Part shown: positions 1 to 6,967 of the stretch, piece by piece | How the letters are laid out: each line of letters starts with the position of its first letter | Position numbering within the stretch: the first letter of the stretch is position 1 | Virus record (IMG/VR): IMGVR_UViG_3300008120_008125 | Span: 1 to 21,866 of that record | From: a virus | Length of the DNA stretch: 21,866 nt | Direction: 5' to 3' (one strand) | Made by a program: the position numbers and the translations under genes | Notes under the pieces: model-generated | Told to the model about the DNA's origin: nothing | The model's input: only the letters and a program-made list of their open reading frames with translations | Database searches by the model: none

Positions 1-2
1 CA

Positions 3-1343
3 CCTGAACAGCCAGATTCTCGAGTAAGATCTGGTTCGGGAGAAGTGGTCAAGACAGGCAGCGGCGGAGAACTACGCACACGTACCCCAGACGAAATTGC
101 AGCAGACATGCAGCGACCATATGGTCAAACTGGTCCTGCACCCAAGAAATTTGACAGTGTGGGCGATTGGCTCAAAACAATGACCGGTAAAAAGGCGCCC
201 ACTTCTGAATGGCGTATACCAGTGGCCAGAAAGCCACTGACAGAAATGATTGACAAGAAAACCACACTGTGGCAGTGGACTATCAATGAGTGTGCTGGTC
301 GTCCTGCTCACAGTGTAAATCTAACCACAGTTGGTATCAAACATGTATTTCATGTGGTAGAAAACTATCAACGCAGTGTGGAGAAATTGCTAGAATACGA
401 TCGCAGACCACGCAGAGTCGAACCTTCGTTCGACGCTCCGACTGCACCAGCACCTACTGCACCAGCACCTGCCGCTCCAGCTACGGACGCTGCACCTGCT
501 GAAGTGCCAGACTATCTGCGTCCAACAAGACCAGGTGCACCGGTACCGCAATCAAAGGGCATTTTGTCACGTATTGGTCAAGGCCTGTCCAACCTAAGCA
601 AACAGTTCACTACCAAGGTCACTGCTGACAAATTAAACATGAATTGGAAGGTAGCAGGATCACCCACTGACTCAGACGAACTGGCCAAGTTCTTGATGAA
701 GCAAGGTGTCAGCGGAGCAGTTATTGCCGACATCTATACAAAATTGAAGCTACCGGTTCCTAAGGATATTGAATCTAAACCGGCAGATACAGCAGCAGAC
801 ACAGCCGCGCCAGCAGATGCAGCTACACCAGCTCCAGCAGCAGATGCAGCACCAGAAAAGCCAAGTGCCGAGAAGTTTGCTAACGATCTATTAACAATGT
901 GGCAGGCATTTACAGATGCCAATGGCAGCACCGGTTCACCGGCAGTCAAACGTGCAGTAAAAAGCATGTGGATGCAGACTGGAGGTACCAAGGCTGAGAG
1001 TCAGGTCAGTTTGGCTGCGCCTGTGGTGGGCGAAAGCTTGCGTGATGGTGAATACTATACCTGGACTGTGCATTTTGACGATGGCACATCTAAAAAAATC
1101 AACGTGAGCAGTGACGAATTTGATGTAAAAAGCTACTATGCCAAACGTGGCAAAAATGTGGTCAAGGTAGACTACAGTTTTGCAGTGCAAGGCGAGCGTA
1201 CCGGCACAGGCAACCGCGACACAGACGGCGATGCACAAGAGCGTCGCGATCGAGAAACCAGAGCTTTTAGGCAGTATGACAAAAAAATAACAGAAAAAAG
1301 GTCAATGAAAAACCTAAATGCTAGAAGTCAACATAATAGATGA
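3..1343 (+). CDS. Ala/Pro-rich phage protein of unknown function, 5' partial
   Basis: The reading frame is open from the first full codon at position 3, so the true start is probably left of the window; a GTG at 45 is the first internal candidate but has no clear ribosome binding site. About 446 residues are visible. From the GTG, a segment near residues 38-125 could be globular, followed by an Ala/Pro/Thr linker (about 130-165), a helical segment near 170-245 containing AGSPTDSDELAKFLMKQGV, a second Ala/Pro/Asp linker (about 247-275), a helical FANDLLTMWQAF segment, and a C-terminal region rich in beta-type sequence and charge. Beads joined by low-complexity linkers suggest a modular, possibly virion-internal protein; this is inference. 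I do not recognise a named family, although the AGSPTDSD-type helical module recalls unnamed proteins of marine T4-like phages. The 3' end overlaps the next ORF by 26 bases. Confidence 0.8.
   Translation, partial: PEQPDSRVRSGSGEVVKTGSGGELRTRTPDEIAADMQRPYGQTGPAPKKFDSVGDWLKTMTGKKAPTSEWRIPVARKPLTEMIDKKTTLWQWTINECAGRPAHSVNLTTVGIKHVFHVVENYQRSVEKLLEYDRRPRRVEPSFDAPTAPAPTAPAPAAPATDAAPAEVPDYLRPTRPGAPVPQSKGILSRIGQGLSNLSKQFTTKVTADKLNMNWKVAGSPTDSDELAKFLMKQGVSGAVIADIYTKLKLPVPKDIESKPADTAADTAAPADAATPAPAADAAPEKPSAEKFANDLLTMWQAFTDANGSTGSPAVKRAVKSMWMQTGGTKAESQVSLAAPVVGESLRDGEYYTWTVHFDDGTSKKINVSSDEFDVKSYYAKRGKNVVKVDYSFAVQGERTGTGNRDTDGDAQERRDRETRAFRQYDKKITEKRSMKNLNARSQHNR
441..470 (+). repeat. 15-bp perfect tandem duplication in the Ala/Pro linker
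   Basis: The unit ACTGCACCAGCACCT occurs twice head to tail (441-455 and 456-470) and encodes the APTAPAPTAPAP linker. In frame, it lengthens the linker without disturbing flanking domains. Confidence 0.9.
811..850 (+). repeat. Short direct repeat in the second Ala/Pro linker
   Basis: CAGCAGATGCAGC is present at 811-823 and again at 838-850, 27 bp apart, within the second Ala/Pro/Asp linker of the same gene. The copies are in register with the reading frame. Confidence 0.8.
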
Positions 1344-1527
1344 CGAGTATTTTTACACTGTATTCAACGATCACGGTGAAATTCTGCTAGTAACCAGAGA
1401 TAGTCAACTGGCAGAATTTATCAATCGGCACAGCAAAGGTATTCCCAAAGGCGTGTACATGCGTGTAGGTGGTGATCGCGGTATGAAAGTAGTTTCTCCT
1501 CTTTGGTGTTTTTCCCGCAAGGTCTAA
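1318..1527 (+). CDS. Small hypothetical protein (69 aa)
   Basis: ATG at 1318 lies within the last codons of the upstream gene, in another frame (26-base overlap). A weak purine-rich stretch (AAAAAAGG, about 1295-1302) lies rather far upstream. The product is 69 residues with alternating hydrophobic and charged residues (EYFYTVFNDHGEILLVTRDS, then YMRVGGDRGMKVVSPLWCF), which looks like a small beta-rich domain. There is no signal peptide, membrane segment or recognisable motif. It sits between two virion/accessory-type genes and ends about 30 bases before the next start. I do not recognise the family. Gene status rests on its position in a tightly packed run and its protein-like composition. 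Confidence 0.6.
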   Translation: MLEVNIIDDEYFYTVFNDHGEILLVTRDSQLAEFINRHSKGIPKGVYMRVGGDRGMKVVSPLWCFSRKV

Positions 1528-1542
1528 TAGTAAACTAGTAGG

Positions 1543-1550
1543 GTTAAATA
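1543..1550 (+). promoter_or_regulatory. Possible degenerate late-promoter box (GTTAAATA)
   Basis: GTTAAATA matches 6 of 8 positions of the T4 late box TATAAATA. It lies in the short gap before the ATG at 1558, with seven bases between box and start codon, so a transcript from it would begin almost at the ATG. No Shine-Dalgarno sequence is visible in that gap. The match is weak and could be chance in AT-rich DNA. Confidence 0.3.
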
Positions 1551-1557
1551 CTCTACT

Positions 1558-2955
1558 ATGCGAGCCGAAGATCTACAACCAACCAATCCCAGCACACCTG
1601 TTATCTACCTAGATATGGATGGTGTACTGGCTGATTTTTTCCACGAATATGCCAAACTAGCCGGCGTACCCCAAGATGAGCGTGGCCGTCACGACTATCA
1701 TAAGATTCCGGTTGATTTGCGGGAGCCTGTGATTGATCAAATGCGTGGCACTGACTTTTTTTACAAGCTGCCTAAGTTTCCCACAGCAGACACACTGGTT
1801 GACATGGTAGTCAAACGCTATGGCAGCTATGACATTTGCTCCAGTCCCTTGCGTGGAGATCATGCCAACAGCGGTCATTGGAAACGTGAATGGATCAAGG
1901 ATCATCTTAATCCTTATCCTAAGAAAATCGTAATTACTCCTAGAAAAGAAAAATACGCTACACAACCTGATGGCACTCCTAACGTGTTGATTGACGATCG
2001 TGGTGACAACATACGCCGCTGGCAGTCAGCCGGGGGTTTTGGTATCAAGTATCAGGCCGACGAAGACTCTCTAGATGTAGTGCGCGATGGCTTAGATGAA
2101 TTTGATCAACTGCTTAGACAACGTGAACTGACTGAATCAGTAGACGGATCGCATAAAAAAATTATCAATCATTTTATTGATTGGGTCTACGACAAGAAAA
2201 AAATCAAAGCTGATCGGCCAAACATCAAGTTCCAACAGCACAAGGAAGGACCAGATCAGCATCGCACCGGCTACTATGAACCTGATACCAATGTCATGTG
2301 GGTTTACACCGGCAATCGCAATCTTGTAGACATACTACGCACAGTGGCACACGAGCTAGTACATCGCAAACAGGGCAGCGAAGGCAGAATCAAGGTCAAG
2401 AGCCCACCAGGTAGTAAACTCAAAGGTCCACCCAGCACAATATTCAGTTTTGGCGACGAAGACACCGAACATGAGTATATCAAAGATCTGGAAAAAACCG
2501 GATTGACTACCACAGACATTGATCCTGTAGATCCTAATCAACCCGCAGGTATGAAACGCATGAAAACAGATCCTACGTTTAACGTGGATGAAGCTGCTGT
2601 AGATGCCGGTGATTTAGTGGATGTCTTTATTAGAGGCAAACATCGCGGACAAACTGTAACCAAGTTGGTCACTAGAGGATTTCCAAATCGTGCCATACCT
2701 ATGCTTGTTCGAGCTTTAGAAAAAAAATACGGCGTTAACCCTGGCGCTATTGTTTATGGTCCCAGTCGTAAAGTTGACGAAAATTTTGCCGACGGCAAAG
2801 TCAAAGGCAAGAGCCGTCCAGGGCGTGTGAAACGTGCTGGTGCCAGTTGTTCGGGTTCAGTGACCGATCTACGTGCCCGTGCCAAAAAATACGGTGGTGA
2901 GCGAGGACGTATGTATCATTGGTGTGCAAATATGAAATCAGGAAAAAACAAATGA
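1558..2955 (+). CDS. Fusion: HAD-like 5'-nucleotidase domain, HExxH metallopeptidase-like domain, basic Cys-containing C-terminal module
   Basis: This 465-residue protein has at least three parts. Residues about 14-185 form a HAD phosphatase of the NT5C 5'(3')-deoxyribonucleotidase type: motif I DMDGVLADF (D19, D21), a Ser motif near SSP (95-97), a candidate motif III Lys near TPRKEKYA, and acidic motif IV IDDR (D146, D147). Residues about 198-310 resemble a small zinc metallopeptidase with HELVH at 265-269; the third zinc ligand is not obvious (acidic/His candidates in DTEHEY, 302-307). The C-terminal 58 residues are basic with two Cys and a YHWCANMKSG end (about 453-462), a module I believe recurs on other aquatic-phage proteins. 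The start MRAEDL follows a degenerate late box with no clear ribosome binding site. The stop overlaps the next start (ATGA). A nucleotide-scavenging phosphatase fused to a peptidase is unusual; substrates are unknown. Confidence 0.85.
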   Translation: MRAEDLQPTNPSTPVIYLDMDGVLADFFHEYAKLAGVPQDERGRHDYHKIPVDLREPVIDQMRGTDFFYKLPKFPTADTLVDMVVKRYGSYDICSSPLRGDHANSGHWKREWIKDHLNPYPKKIVITPRKEKYATQPDGTPNVLIDDRGDNIRRWQSAGGFGIKYQADEDSLDVVRDGLDEFDQLLRQRELTESVDGSHKKIINHFIDWVYDKKKIKADRPNIKFQQHKEGPDQHRTGYYEPDTNVMWVYTGNRNLVDILRTVAHELVHRKQGSEGRIKVKSPPGSKLKGPPSTIFSFGDEDTEHEYIKDLEKTGLTTTDIDPVDPNQPAGMKRMKTDPTFNVDEAAVDAGDLVDVFIRGKHRGQTVTKLVTRGFPNRAIPMLVRALEKKYGVNPGAIVYGPSRKVDENFADGKVKGKSRPGRVKRAGASCSGSVTDLRARAKKYGGERGRMYHWCANMKSGKNK

Positions 2956-3356
2956 GAGATTTAATCAACATGGTCGAAGCAGTGGCCAAAGGCTGTCCTC
3001 CAGCAACGCAAAACATTGACCTAAATCTTAAAAATCGTCAGAAGGCTATAGATGAATATCACTACGGCCCATTGAATCCCAACGAACCCAACGAAGAGTA
3101 CTGGCAAGAACTAGCAGACAAATGGAACACCAGCGACATAGACAGTGTGAAACAAAATCGCTGTGGCAACTGTGCTGCATTTGACATCTCAGAAAAAATG
3201 CTGGACTGTATTGCCAGTGGTATTGGTGAGGAGCCCGGCTCGGATCCACACGATACTGTAGATGCAGGCACCTTGGGCTATTGCAAATTTTTGAAATTCA
3301 AATGTGCTGCCAAAAGAACCTGTGATGCCTGGGTTGAAGGTGGCCCAATTACCTAA
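2952..3356 (+). CDS. Cys-rich phage protein of unknown function (134 aa)
   Basis: ATG at 2952 overlaps the upstream stop (ATGA), which suggests translational coupling; an upstream in-frame start at 2919 would lie inside the preceding gene and is less likely. The N-terminal half is helical and charged. The C-terminal half holds six Cys: CGNC (about residues 71-74), one in MLDC, one in GYC, one in FKC and one in RTCDAW. The pattern CxxC-x13-C ... C-x6-C-x5-C could bind zinc or an iron-sulfur cluster, or form a compact metal-stabilised fold; no spectroscopic or structural evidence exists here. I recall similar unnamed Cys-rich proteins in aquatic T4-like phages but cannot name a function. Confidence 0.75.
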   Translation: MRDLINMVEAVAKGCPPATQNIDLNLKNRQKAIDEYHYGPLNPNEPNEEYWQELADKWNTSDIDSVKQNRCGNCAAFDISEKMLDCIASGIGEEPGSDPHDTVDAGTLGYCKFLKFKCAAKRTCDAWVEGGPIT

Positions 3357-3364
3357 GGAATATC

Positions 3365-3715
3365 ATGAGAGCGCAAGAATTTACAAAAAACAAAACTAAA
3401 AATGAAGCAGAGATGCCCTGGAAGGATGCAGTGGACGCAGGTGCCATGACCACACAGCAAGGAGCAAAGGTTGCTGCTAGTGACATATCCCAGGCAATCA
3501 ACGATCTATCTACTACTAGTAGTCAACTCAGCAAAGAAATATCCAGTCAGCAGGCAGCAGCAGCATCTATACCTTCAAACGTGACTGTGACCAGTGTCAA
3601 ACCAGACGGCAGCTGGACCGGTCGAGAAAATCCTGCTACAACAAAAATTGGTCCGATTTCCATAACCAAGGGCACAGGCAATCCTGCTGCTGGTGGCGCT
3701 GTCAAACGCAAATGA
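3365..3715 (+). CDS. Ser/Thr/Gln/Ala-rich small protein with MRAQEF N-terminus
   Basis: ATG at 3365 is preceded by AAGGAA (3355-3360), a good Shine-Dalgarno. The 116-residue product opens with MRAQEFTKNKTKNEAEMPW, has a predicted helical middle rich in Ser, Gln and Ala (DISQAINDLSTTSSQLSKEI), then a Pro/Gly/Thr-rich tail. There is no enzyme motif, membrane segment or secretion signal. The N-terminus resembles that of the HAD fusion (MRAEDL), and one possibility is a T4-type capsid-targeting or scaffold-core peptide, such as those removed by the prohead protease after Glu. That remains speculation. Function not recognised. Confidence 0.7.
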   Translation: MRAQEFTKNKTKNEAEMPWKDAVDAGAMTTQQGAKVAASDISQAINDLSTTSSQLSKEISSQQAAAASIPSNVTVTSVKPDGSWTGRENPATTKIGPISITKGTGNPAAGGAVKRK

Positions 3716-3721
3716 TATAAT

Positions 3722-4423
3722 ATGAAATTTCAAGACTTAGTTTCACGCAACGTAGCTTACCACAAAGCCCTAAATCCAAAAGCATGGGATGGTGATAATT
3801 TACGACCGGAAGTTAGAAATGCTCTACTCAAGATAGCCAAACAGTTTGTTGCCTACCTAGAAATTCCAAACTTCGAAGTGTTGGACATAGTGCTAACTGG
3901 CAGCATGGCCAACTACAATTATACTCGCTATAGTGATTATGATTTACACGTTATAACCAGATACAGTGATCTAGATTGTGACGATCTAGCCGAAGCTTTT
4001 TATCGTGCCAAGAAAACACTCTGGAACAATGAACATGACATCACTATCTATGGTAACGAAGTTGAACTCTATGTGGAAGACATAGACGAACCTCCAGTCA
4101 GTGCCGGTGTGTATAGTGTGATCAACGATCGTTGGTTGAAACAGCCCGGTTACCAACCTCCAGAAATTGACGATCGCGCAGTTAGTCTAAAAGTGCGTGA
4201 CCTAATCAAACAGATTGAAGTGGCTGTGGAATCAGCCGATGATCCTGAGGATTTGGCTCGCATCAAAGACAAACTACGTCGCATGCGTCGCAGTGGACTT
4301 GATACCGGCGGCGAATACAGCACAGAAAATCTAGCGTTCAAAATCCTGCGCAACATGGGCTACCTAGATCTGCTCAATAATGCTTACACGCAGCAGCAGG
4401 ATCAGCAGTTCAGTCTCAGATAA
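3722..4423 (+). CDS. Nucleotidyltransferase-fold protein (Pol beta superfamily)
   Basis: The 233-residue protein carries the Pol-beta-type signature LTGSMANYNYTRYSDYDLHV: GS at 60-61 and the Asp pair D72/D74. The expected third carboxylate falls at VELYVED, where Glu (E115) is in the Asp position. Residues 170-230 are helical and basic (RIKDKLRRMRRSG), plausible as a nucleic-acid or partner-binding tail. The family transfers nucleotides to RNA, protein or small molecules; the acceptor cannot be read from the sequence. The start ATG at 3722 lies only six bases after the upstream stop, with AT-rich DNA and no strong Shine-Dalgarno before it, so coupling to the upstream gene is likely. The N-terminus MKFQDLVS is reminiscent of the MRAxEF starts nearby. 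Confidence 0.85.
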   Translation: MKFQDLVSRNVAYHKALNPKAWDGDNLRPEVRNALLKIAKQFVAYLEIPNFEVLDIVLTGSMANYNYTRYSDYDLHVITRYSDLDCDDLAEAFYRAKKTLWNNEHDITIYGNEVELYVEDIDEPPVSAGVYSVINDRWLKQPGYQPPEIDDRAVSLKVRDLIKQIEVAVESADDPEDLARIKDKLRRMRRSGLDTGGEYSTENLAFKILRNMGYLDLLNNAYTQQQDQQFSLR

Positions 4424-4447
4424 AAATCCCGGTGTAAAAAACTAGTC

Positions 4448-4455
4448 TATAAGTA
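4448..4455 (+). promoter_or_regulatory. Late-like promoter box (TATAAGTA)
   Basis: TATAAGTA differs from the T4 late box TATAAATA at one position. It lies in the 72-base gap upstream of the histone-like gene. A transcript from here would start near 4461 and include a short GC-rich imperfect hairpin (about 4458-4476) and the ribosome binding site AGGAG at 4486-4490. Confidence 0.5.
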
Positions 4456-4495
4456 TTGTCGCGGCCCTAAGCCGACTTTACCTATAGGAGATTGT

Positions 4496-5422
4496 ATGGC
4501 AACCAAAAAACCTGCCAAAAAAGCGGCTAAACCTGCCGCAAAGAAACCCGCTGCTAAAGCCAAAAAGCCTGCAGCCAAAACAGCAGCCAAAAAGCCTGCT
4601 GCTCGTAAAGCAGCCGAAGTAGTAGTAGAACAGGAATTAGATTTCAAACCAGTGGGCAGTTTCCTCAGCATGCATGCAGCTATGGATCCCGAAGCCCAGG
4701 CAGCAATGATTGCTGAACAGACCAAGAGAGCCTTTGACGTAGAAGCTTACGTACAGTACAACGTGGCCCAAACACAGGTTGCTCGCTCAATCGTAGAAGA
4801 AAACGTCACCGACGCTATGCAGTCATGGGCCATCAACGCAGGCGGCAACAGAGAAATGATCATGCGTACCACAGACGATGTGTATCGCAATCGACTTATG
4901 ATGTTGAACCTGCTCAAGCCTGAGAATCCTGTTGAAGCAGCGTTCCAAGAGTCAATGATCAACAAGACCAAATTGGAATACCTACAGCATCGTAACAGCA
5001 TGAATCGTCGCATGGCCGACATTGCACATGACATGGCCAATGCTATCAAAGCTATTGGTACAGCCAGCGAAAAGTTTTATCATGCCAACGAAGAAATGGC
5101 AGCATTTATCAACGATACTGCTGATGAAAATGCTGTGTGGTTTGATGGTAGCTTGAAAAAAATGATGCGCGAAGCCACCAACGTCACTAACGATCAGCGT
5201 ATTCAACACACCATGGAAGTTAGTCAGCTGTTGGCCAATGATGCCCAATCGGGCCGTGCTAGAATCCGTGAAGTGGCCGAGTTTGCACAGAGCCTAGGCG
5301 ACAGTCTACAGGAACTGCAAGAGTCGGGCAATGAACTACGCGAAGAAGTAATCAACATTCGTGAAAAGATTGATGCCAGCCAGCGTAGAATTGCCGATAC
5401 TATTGTTGGTAAAAAACGGTAA
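4496..5422 (+). CDS. Protein with histone H1-like Lys/Ala/Pro tail and long helical body
   Basis: ATG at 4496 follows AGGAG (4486-4490). Residues 2-40 are almost only Lys, Ala and Pro in repeats of the KKPAAK type, as in eukaryotic histone H1 C-tails and bacterial H1-like proteins, and would be disordered and bind DNA. Residues about 45-308 are long amphipathic helices with heptad-like spacing, ending in a coiled-coil-like stretch (LGDSLQELQESGNELREEVINIREKI). There are no Cys or enzyme motifs. The body is much longer than in simple H1-like proteins, so the protein may be a structural component with a DNA-binding tail, or a DNA-packaging or nucleoid-remodelling factor; both are inference. The late-like promoter favours a virion or assembly role. 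Confidence 0.8.
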   Translation: MATKKPAKKAAKPAAKKPAAKAKKPAAKTAAKKPAARKAAEVVVEQELDFKPVGSFLSMHAAMDPEAQAAMIAEQTKRAFDVEAYVQYNVAQTQVARSIVEENVTDAMQSWAINAGGNREMIMRTTDDVYRNRLMMLNLLKPENPVEAAFQESMINKTKLEYLQHRNSMNRRMADIAHDMANAIKAIGTASEKFYHANEEMAAFINDTADENAVWFDGSLKKMMREATNVTNDQRIQHTMEVSQLLANDAQSGRARIREVAEFAQSLGDSLQELQESGNELREEVINIREKIDASQRRIADTIVGKKR

Positions 5423-5425
5423 ATA
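5418..5425 (+). promoter_or_regulatory. Possible degenerate late-promoter box (GGTAAATA)
   Basis: GGTAAATA matches 6 of 8 positions of TATAAATA and contains the stop codon of the upstream gene. Six bases separate it from the GTG start at 5432, so a transcript would be essentially leaderless. The evidence is weak. Confidence 0.25.
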
Positions 5426-5431
5426 GTTTTT

Positions 5432-5686
5432 GTGTACGTAATTCAGTTTAGTACTCGAGTGTTTACTGGGATAACTGGACAAACTAGAAACAGACTGCGT
5501 AAAACTCGTATACTGAATCGATTACGTGCAATTAAACGTCAACACCCCACGTTGGTATTCACAGTTCAGCGTGGGGTGAATTACATCACAGTTGAATTTG
5601 CGAATCAACTTGATTTTACCATGTTTGCTTTAATGTGGCCTATAAACCATCCTTCCTGGCAAGAGGTTACTAATGATATTTCCTGA
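5432..5686 (+). CDS. Small basic hypothetical protein (84 aa)
   Basis: The ORF starts with GTG at 5432, ten bases after the previous stop, without a visible Shine-Dalgarno. The product is basic in its first half (TGQTRNRLRKTRILNRLRAIKRQH) and ends in a beta-like, aromatic segment (YITVEFANQLDFTMFALMWP). This looks like a small nucleic-acid-associated or structural protein, but no family is recognised. A 9-bp inverted repeat lies inside the gene. The last 14 bases overlap the next ORF. Confidence 0.55.
   Translation: MYVIQFSTRVFTGITGQTRNRLRKTRILNRLRAIKRQHPTLVFTVQRGVNYITVEFANQLDFTMFALMWPINHPSWQEVTNDIS
5543..5578. repeat. 9-bp perfect inverted repeat (potential hairpin) inside a small ORF
   Basis: CACCCCACG at 5543-5551 is mirrored by CGTGGGGTG at 5570-5578 with an 18-base loop. 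There is no T-run after it, so it is not a standard intrinsic terminator. Confidence 0.7.
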
Positions 5687-5945
5687 CTTACCAAAACGTC
5701 CAGAATTCTGGAACCCACCACCGATTGAACCACCTGCAATCGTACAAGAAGCACAGCCAAAAAAGATTAATGCGGAAGAATGGTGGATTGCACACGGACT
5801 AGCACCAGAATCACAACAGACAGTATCACTGCGGTCAGGACCAATTGATTGGTTTGGCAGAGATGCCTGGGAGTTTTACTTTTTGTGTGCTGGAATGATT
5901 GCCTGGATAGCCTACTGGTATGGAGTGCATAGAGGAGCGTGGTAA
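5673..5945 (+). CDS. Small Pro-rich protein with a C-terminal membrane segment
   Basis: ATG at 5673 follows AAGAGG (about 5660-5665) and overlaps the previous gene by 14 bases. The 90-residue product has a Pro-rich N-terminus (LPKRPEFWNPPPIEPPAIV), a charged middle, and a hydrophobic aromatic stretch (FYFLCAGMIAWIAYWYGV, about residues 67-84) followed by HRGAW. That fits a tail-anchored small membrane protein with a cytoplasmic N-terminus. Many phages encode such proteins for lysis timing or superinfection control, but nothing here identifies which. Family not recognised. Confidence 0.65.
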   Translation: MIFPDLPKRPEFWNPPPIEPPAIVQEAQPKKINAEEWWIAHGLAPESQQTVSLRSGPIDWFGRDAWEFYFLCAGMIAWIAYWYGVHRGAW

Positions 5946-5951
5946 TACGCT

Positions 5952-6599
5952 ATGCAACAGGTCGTACCTTTATCTATCCAACAAGATTGGTTGCCGATAT
6001 ATCATGCGTTTGATCAAGTATGGGCCAATAGGCAACGATATGGCGTAATCAATCGCCAAGAACACATACACTGTTACGAAATTCGTCGCCGAGACGGCAA
6101 TGCTCTAGTTTGGAAAGACCCTAGTTTATTTTGTTGGTCCAAAGAACAGTTAGCTCAGACCTATACCAACGACGATTACAACTTCATGTACGCACACTGG
6201 AGTGGTCCAGACTTCGAACAACTTATTCCCTGGCATCAAGATTTATTAGATTACCTTGAACCGCTTCAACCAGATCGGGTCAAACTACAGATTTTTACCG
6301 GACGACTTCCTAGACACATCGACGGTGGCGGTCCAACTAGAAGAAATGGCCACGAATGTAATCTACTACACGTGGTTGACTGTCAAGATCCGACTGCTGC
6401 TACCTACAGCCAAAGTATTAATGATAAATCTCATGTGATCCGCACTAGGAGTAGTCCTAACCTTAGTTTTTTGCTAGATACCAGTCAATGGCATTGGGTA
6501 AGGAACCAAGGACTTAGAATTACATTGAGATTGAGTCTGGCAGTGCCCTTTGAACAGGCACAGTCCTGGTGGTCCAAACAGTCGACTCTGTCATTATGA
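5952..6599 (+). CDS. 2OG-Fe(II) oxygenase-like protein (Asp/Asn hydroxylase-like)
   Basis: The 215-residue protein fits the double-stranded beta-helix oxygenase plan: GRLPRHIDGG gives the HxD iron ligands (H122, D124), a distal His follows in QWHWV (H181), and R189 in LRITLRLSLAVPF is a candidate 2-oxoglutarate-binding Arg. Layout and size resemble aspartyl/asparaginyl beta-hydroxylase-like proteins, which hydroxylate protein side chains or small molecules; the substrate is not predictable. The first possible in-frame start is ATG 5952, because the upstream gene's stop (5943-5945) is in the same frame; the purine-rich AGAGGAG lies about 16 bases upstream, further than usual. It is the first of three 2OG-oxygenase-like genes in the window. 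Alternative: a cupin without oxygenase activity. Confidence 0.7.
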   Translation: MQQVVPLSIQQDWLPIYHAFDQVWANRQRYGVINRQEHIHCYEIRRRDGNALVWKDPSLFCWSKEQLAQTYTNDDYNFMYAHWSGPDFEQLIPWHQDLLDYLEPLQPDRVKLQIFTGRLPRHIDGGGPTRRNGHECNLLHVVDCQDPTAATYSQSINDKSHVIRTRSSPNLSFLLDTSQWHWVRNQGLRITLRLSLAVPFEQAQSWWSKQSTLSL

Positions 6600-6625
6600 A
6601 TTGGTATATCTGCTACAGAAAAGTC

Positions 6626-6654
6626 TAGACCATGCTAGACAAATAGTGTATAAT
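6626..6654 (+). promoter_or_regulatory. Sigma-70-like promoter (TAGACC-N17-TATAAT)
   Basis: A perfect -10 (TATAAT, 6649-6654) is preceded at 17 bases by TAGACC, a 4/6 match to the -35. It lies in the 107-base gap before the DsbA-like gene and is the only credible promoter there. It would suit early or middle expression by host RNA polymerase. Confidence 0.55.
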
Positions 6655-6706
6655 CAAGCATTGAGCAAATTCAAATTTTGGATTTGCCTTACTATTTGGA
6701 GAAAAT

Positions 6707-6967
6707 ATGCAAAATCGATCTTTCAGTGCCGAGCAAAAAGCCAAACTGACACAGATAATCAATGAAGGTATGCAGGTAATGATGGAGGTTGAAACCTTAA
6801 ATGGTGGACTCAACGATACCATCAAGGCTGTGGCAGAAGAATTAGAAATCAAACCTGCTATATTGAAAAAAGCAATCAAGCTAGCGCACAAAGCCGAGTT
6901 TGGTCGTGAACAGCAGGATCATGAGTTATTAGAAACTATTCTTACCACAGTAGGCAAAACTTTGTAA
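6707..6967 (+). CDS. dsbA: DsbA-like double-stranded DNA-binding protein (T4 DsbA family)
   Basis: ATG at 6707 follows GGAG (6698-6701). The 86-residue helical protein ends with VAEELEIKPAILKKAIKLAHKAEFGREQQDHELLETIL, which parallels the C-terminal half of T4 DsbA (a DELGV...LLALYHKDNRD-type segment, recalled rather than aligned here). T4 DsbA is a small dsDNA-binding protein that acts at late promoters; it is unrelated to the disulfide oxidoreductase of the same name. The N-terminal half is an amphipathic helix rich in Glu, Gln and Lys. Its placement just before the replication block and the presence of late-type promoters in the window fit a role in late transcription. The stop abuts the next ATG. 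Confidence 0.6.
   Translation: MQNRSFSAEQKAKLTQIINEGMQVMMEVETLNGGLNDTIKAVAEELEIKPAILKKAIKLAHKAEFGREQQDHELLETILTTVGKTL

Noticed and set aside
936-1238. 100-residue minus-strand ORF (and other minus-strand ORFs of 60-160 residues, e.g. 13625-14104)
   Set aside because: They lie opposite well-supported + strand genes, have low-complexity or antisense-type composition and no promoter or ribosome binding site.
3716-3721. TATAAT just before ATG 3722
   Set aside because: No -35 match upstream, and it overlaps the previous stop codon region; likely chance in AT-rich sequence.
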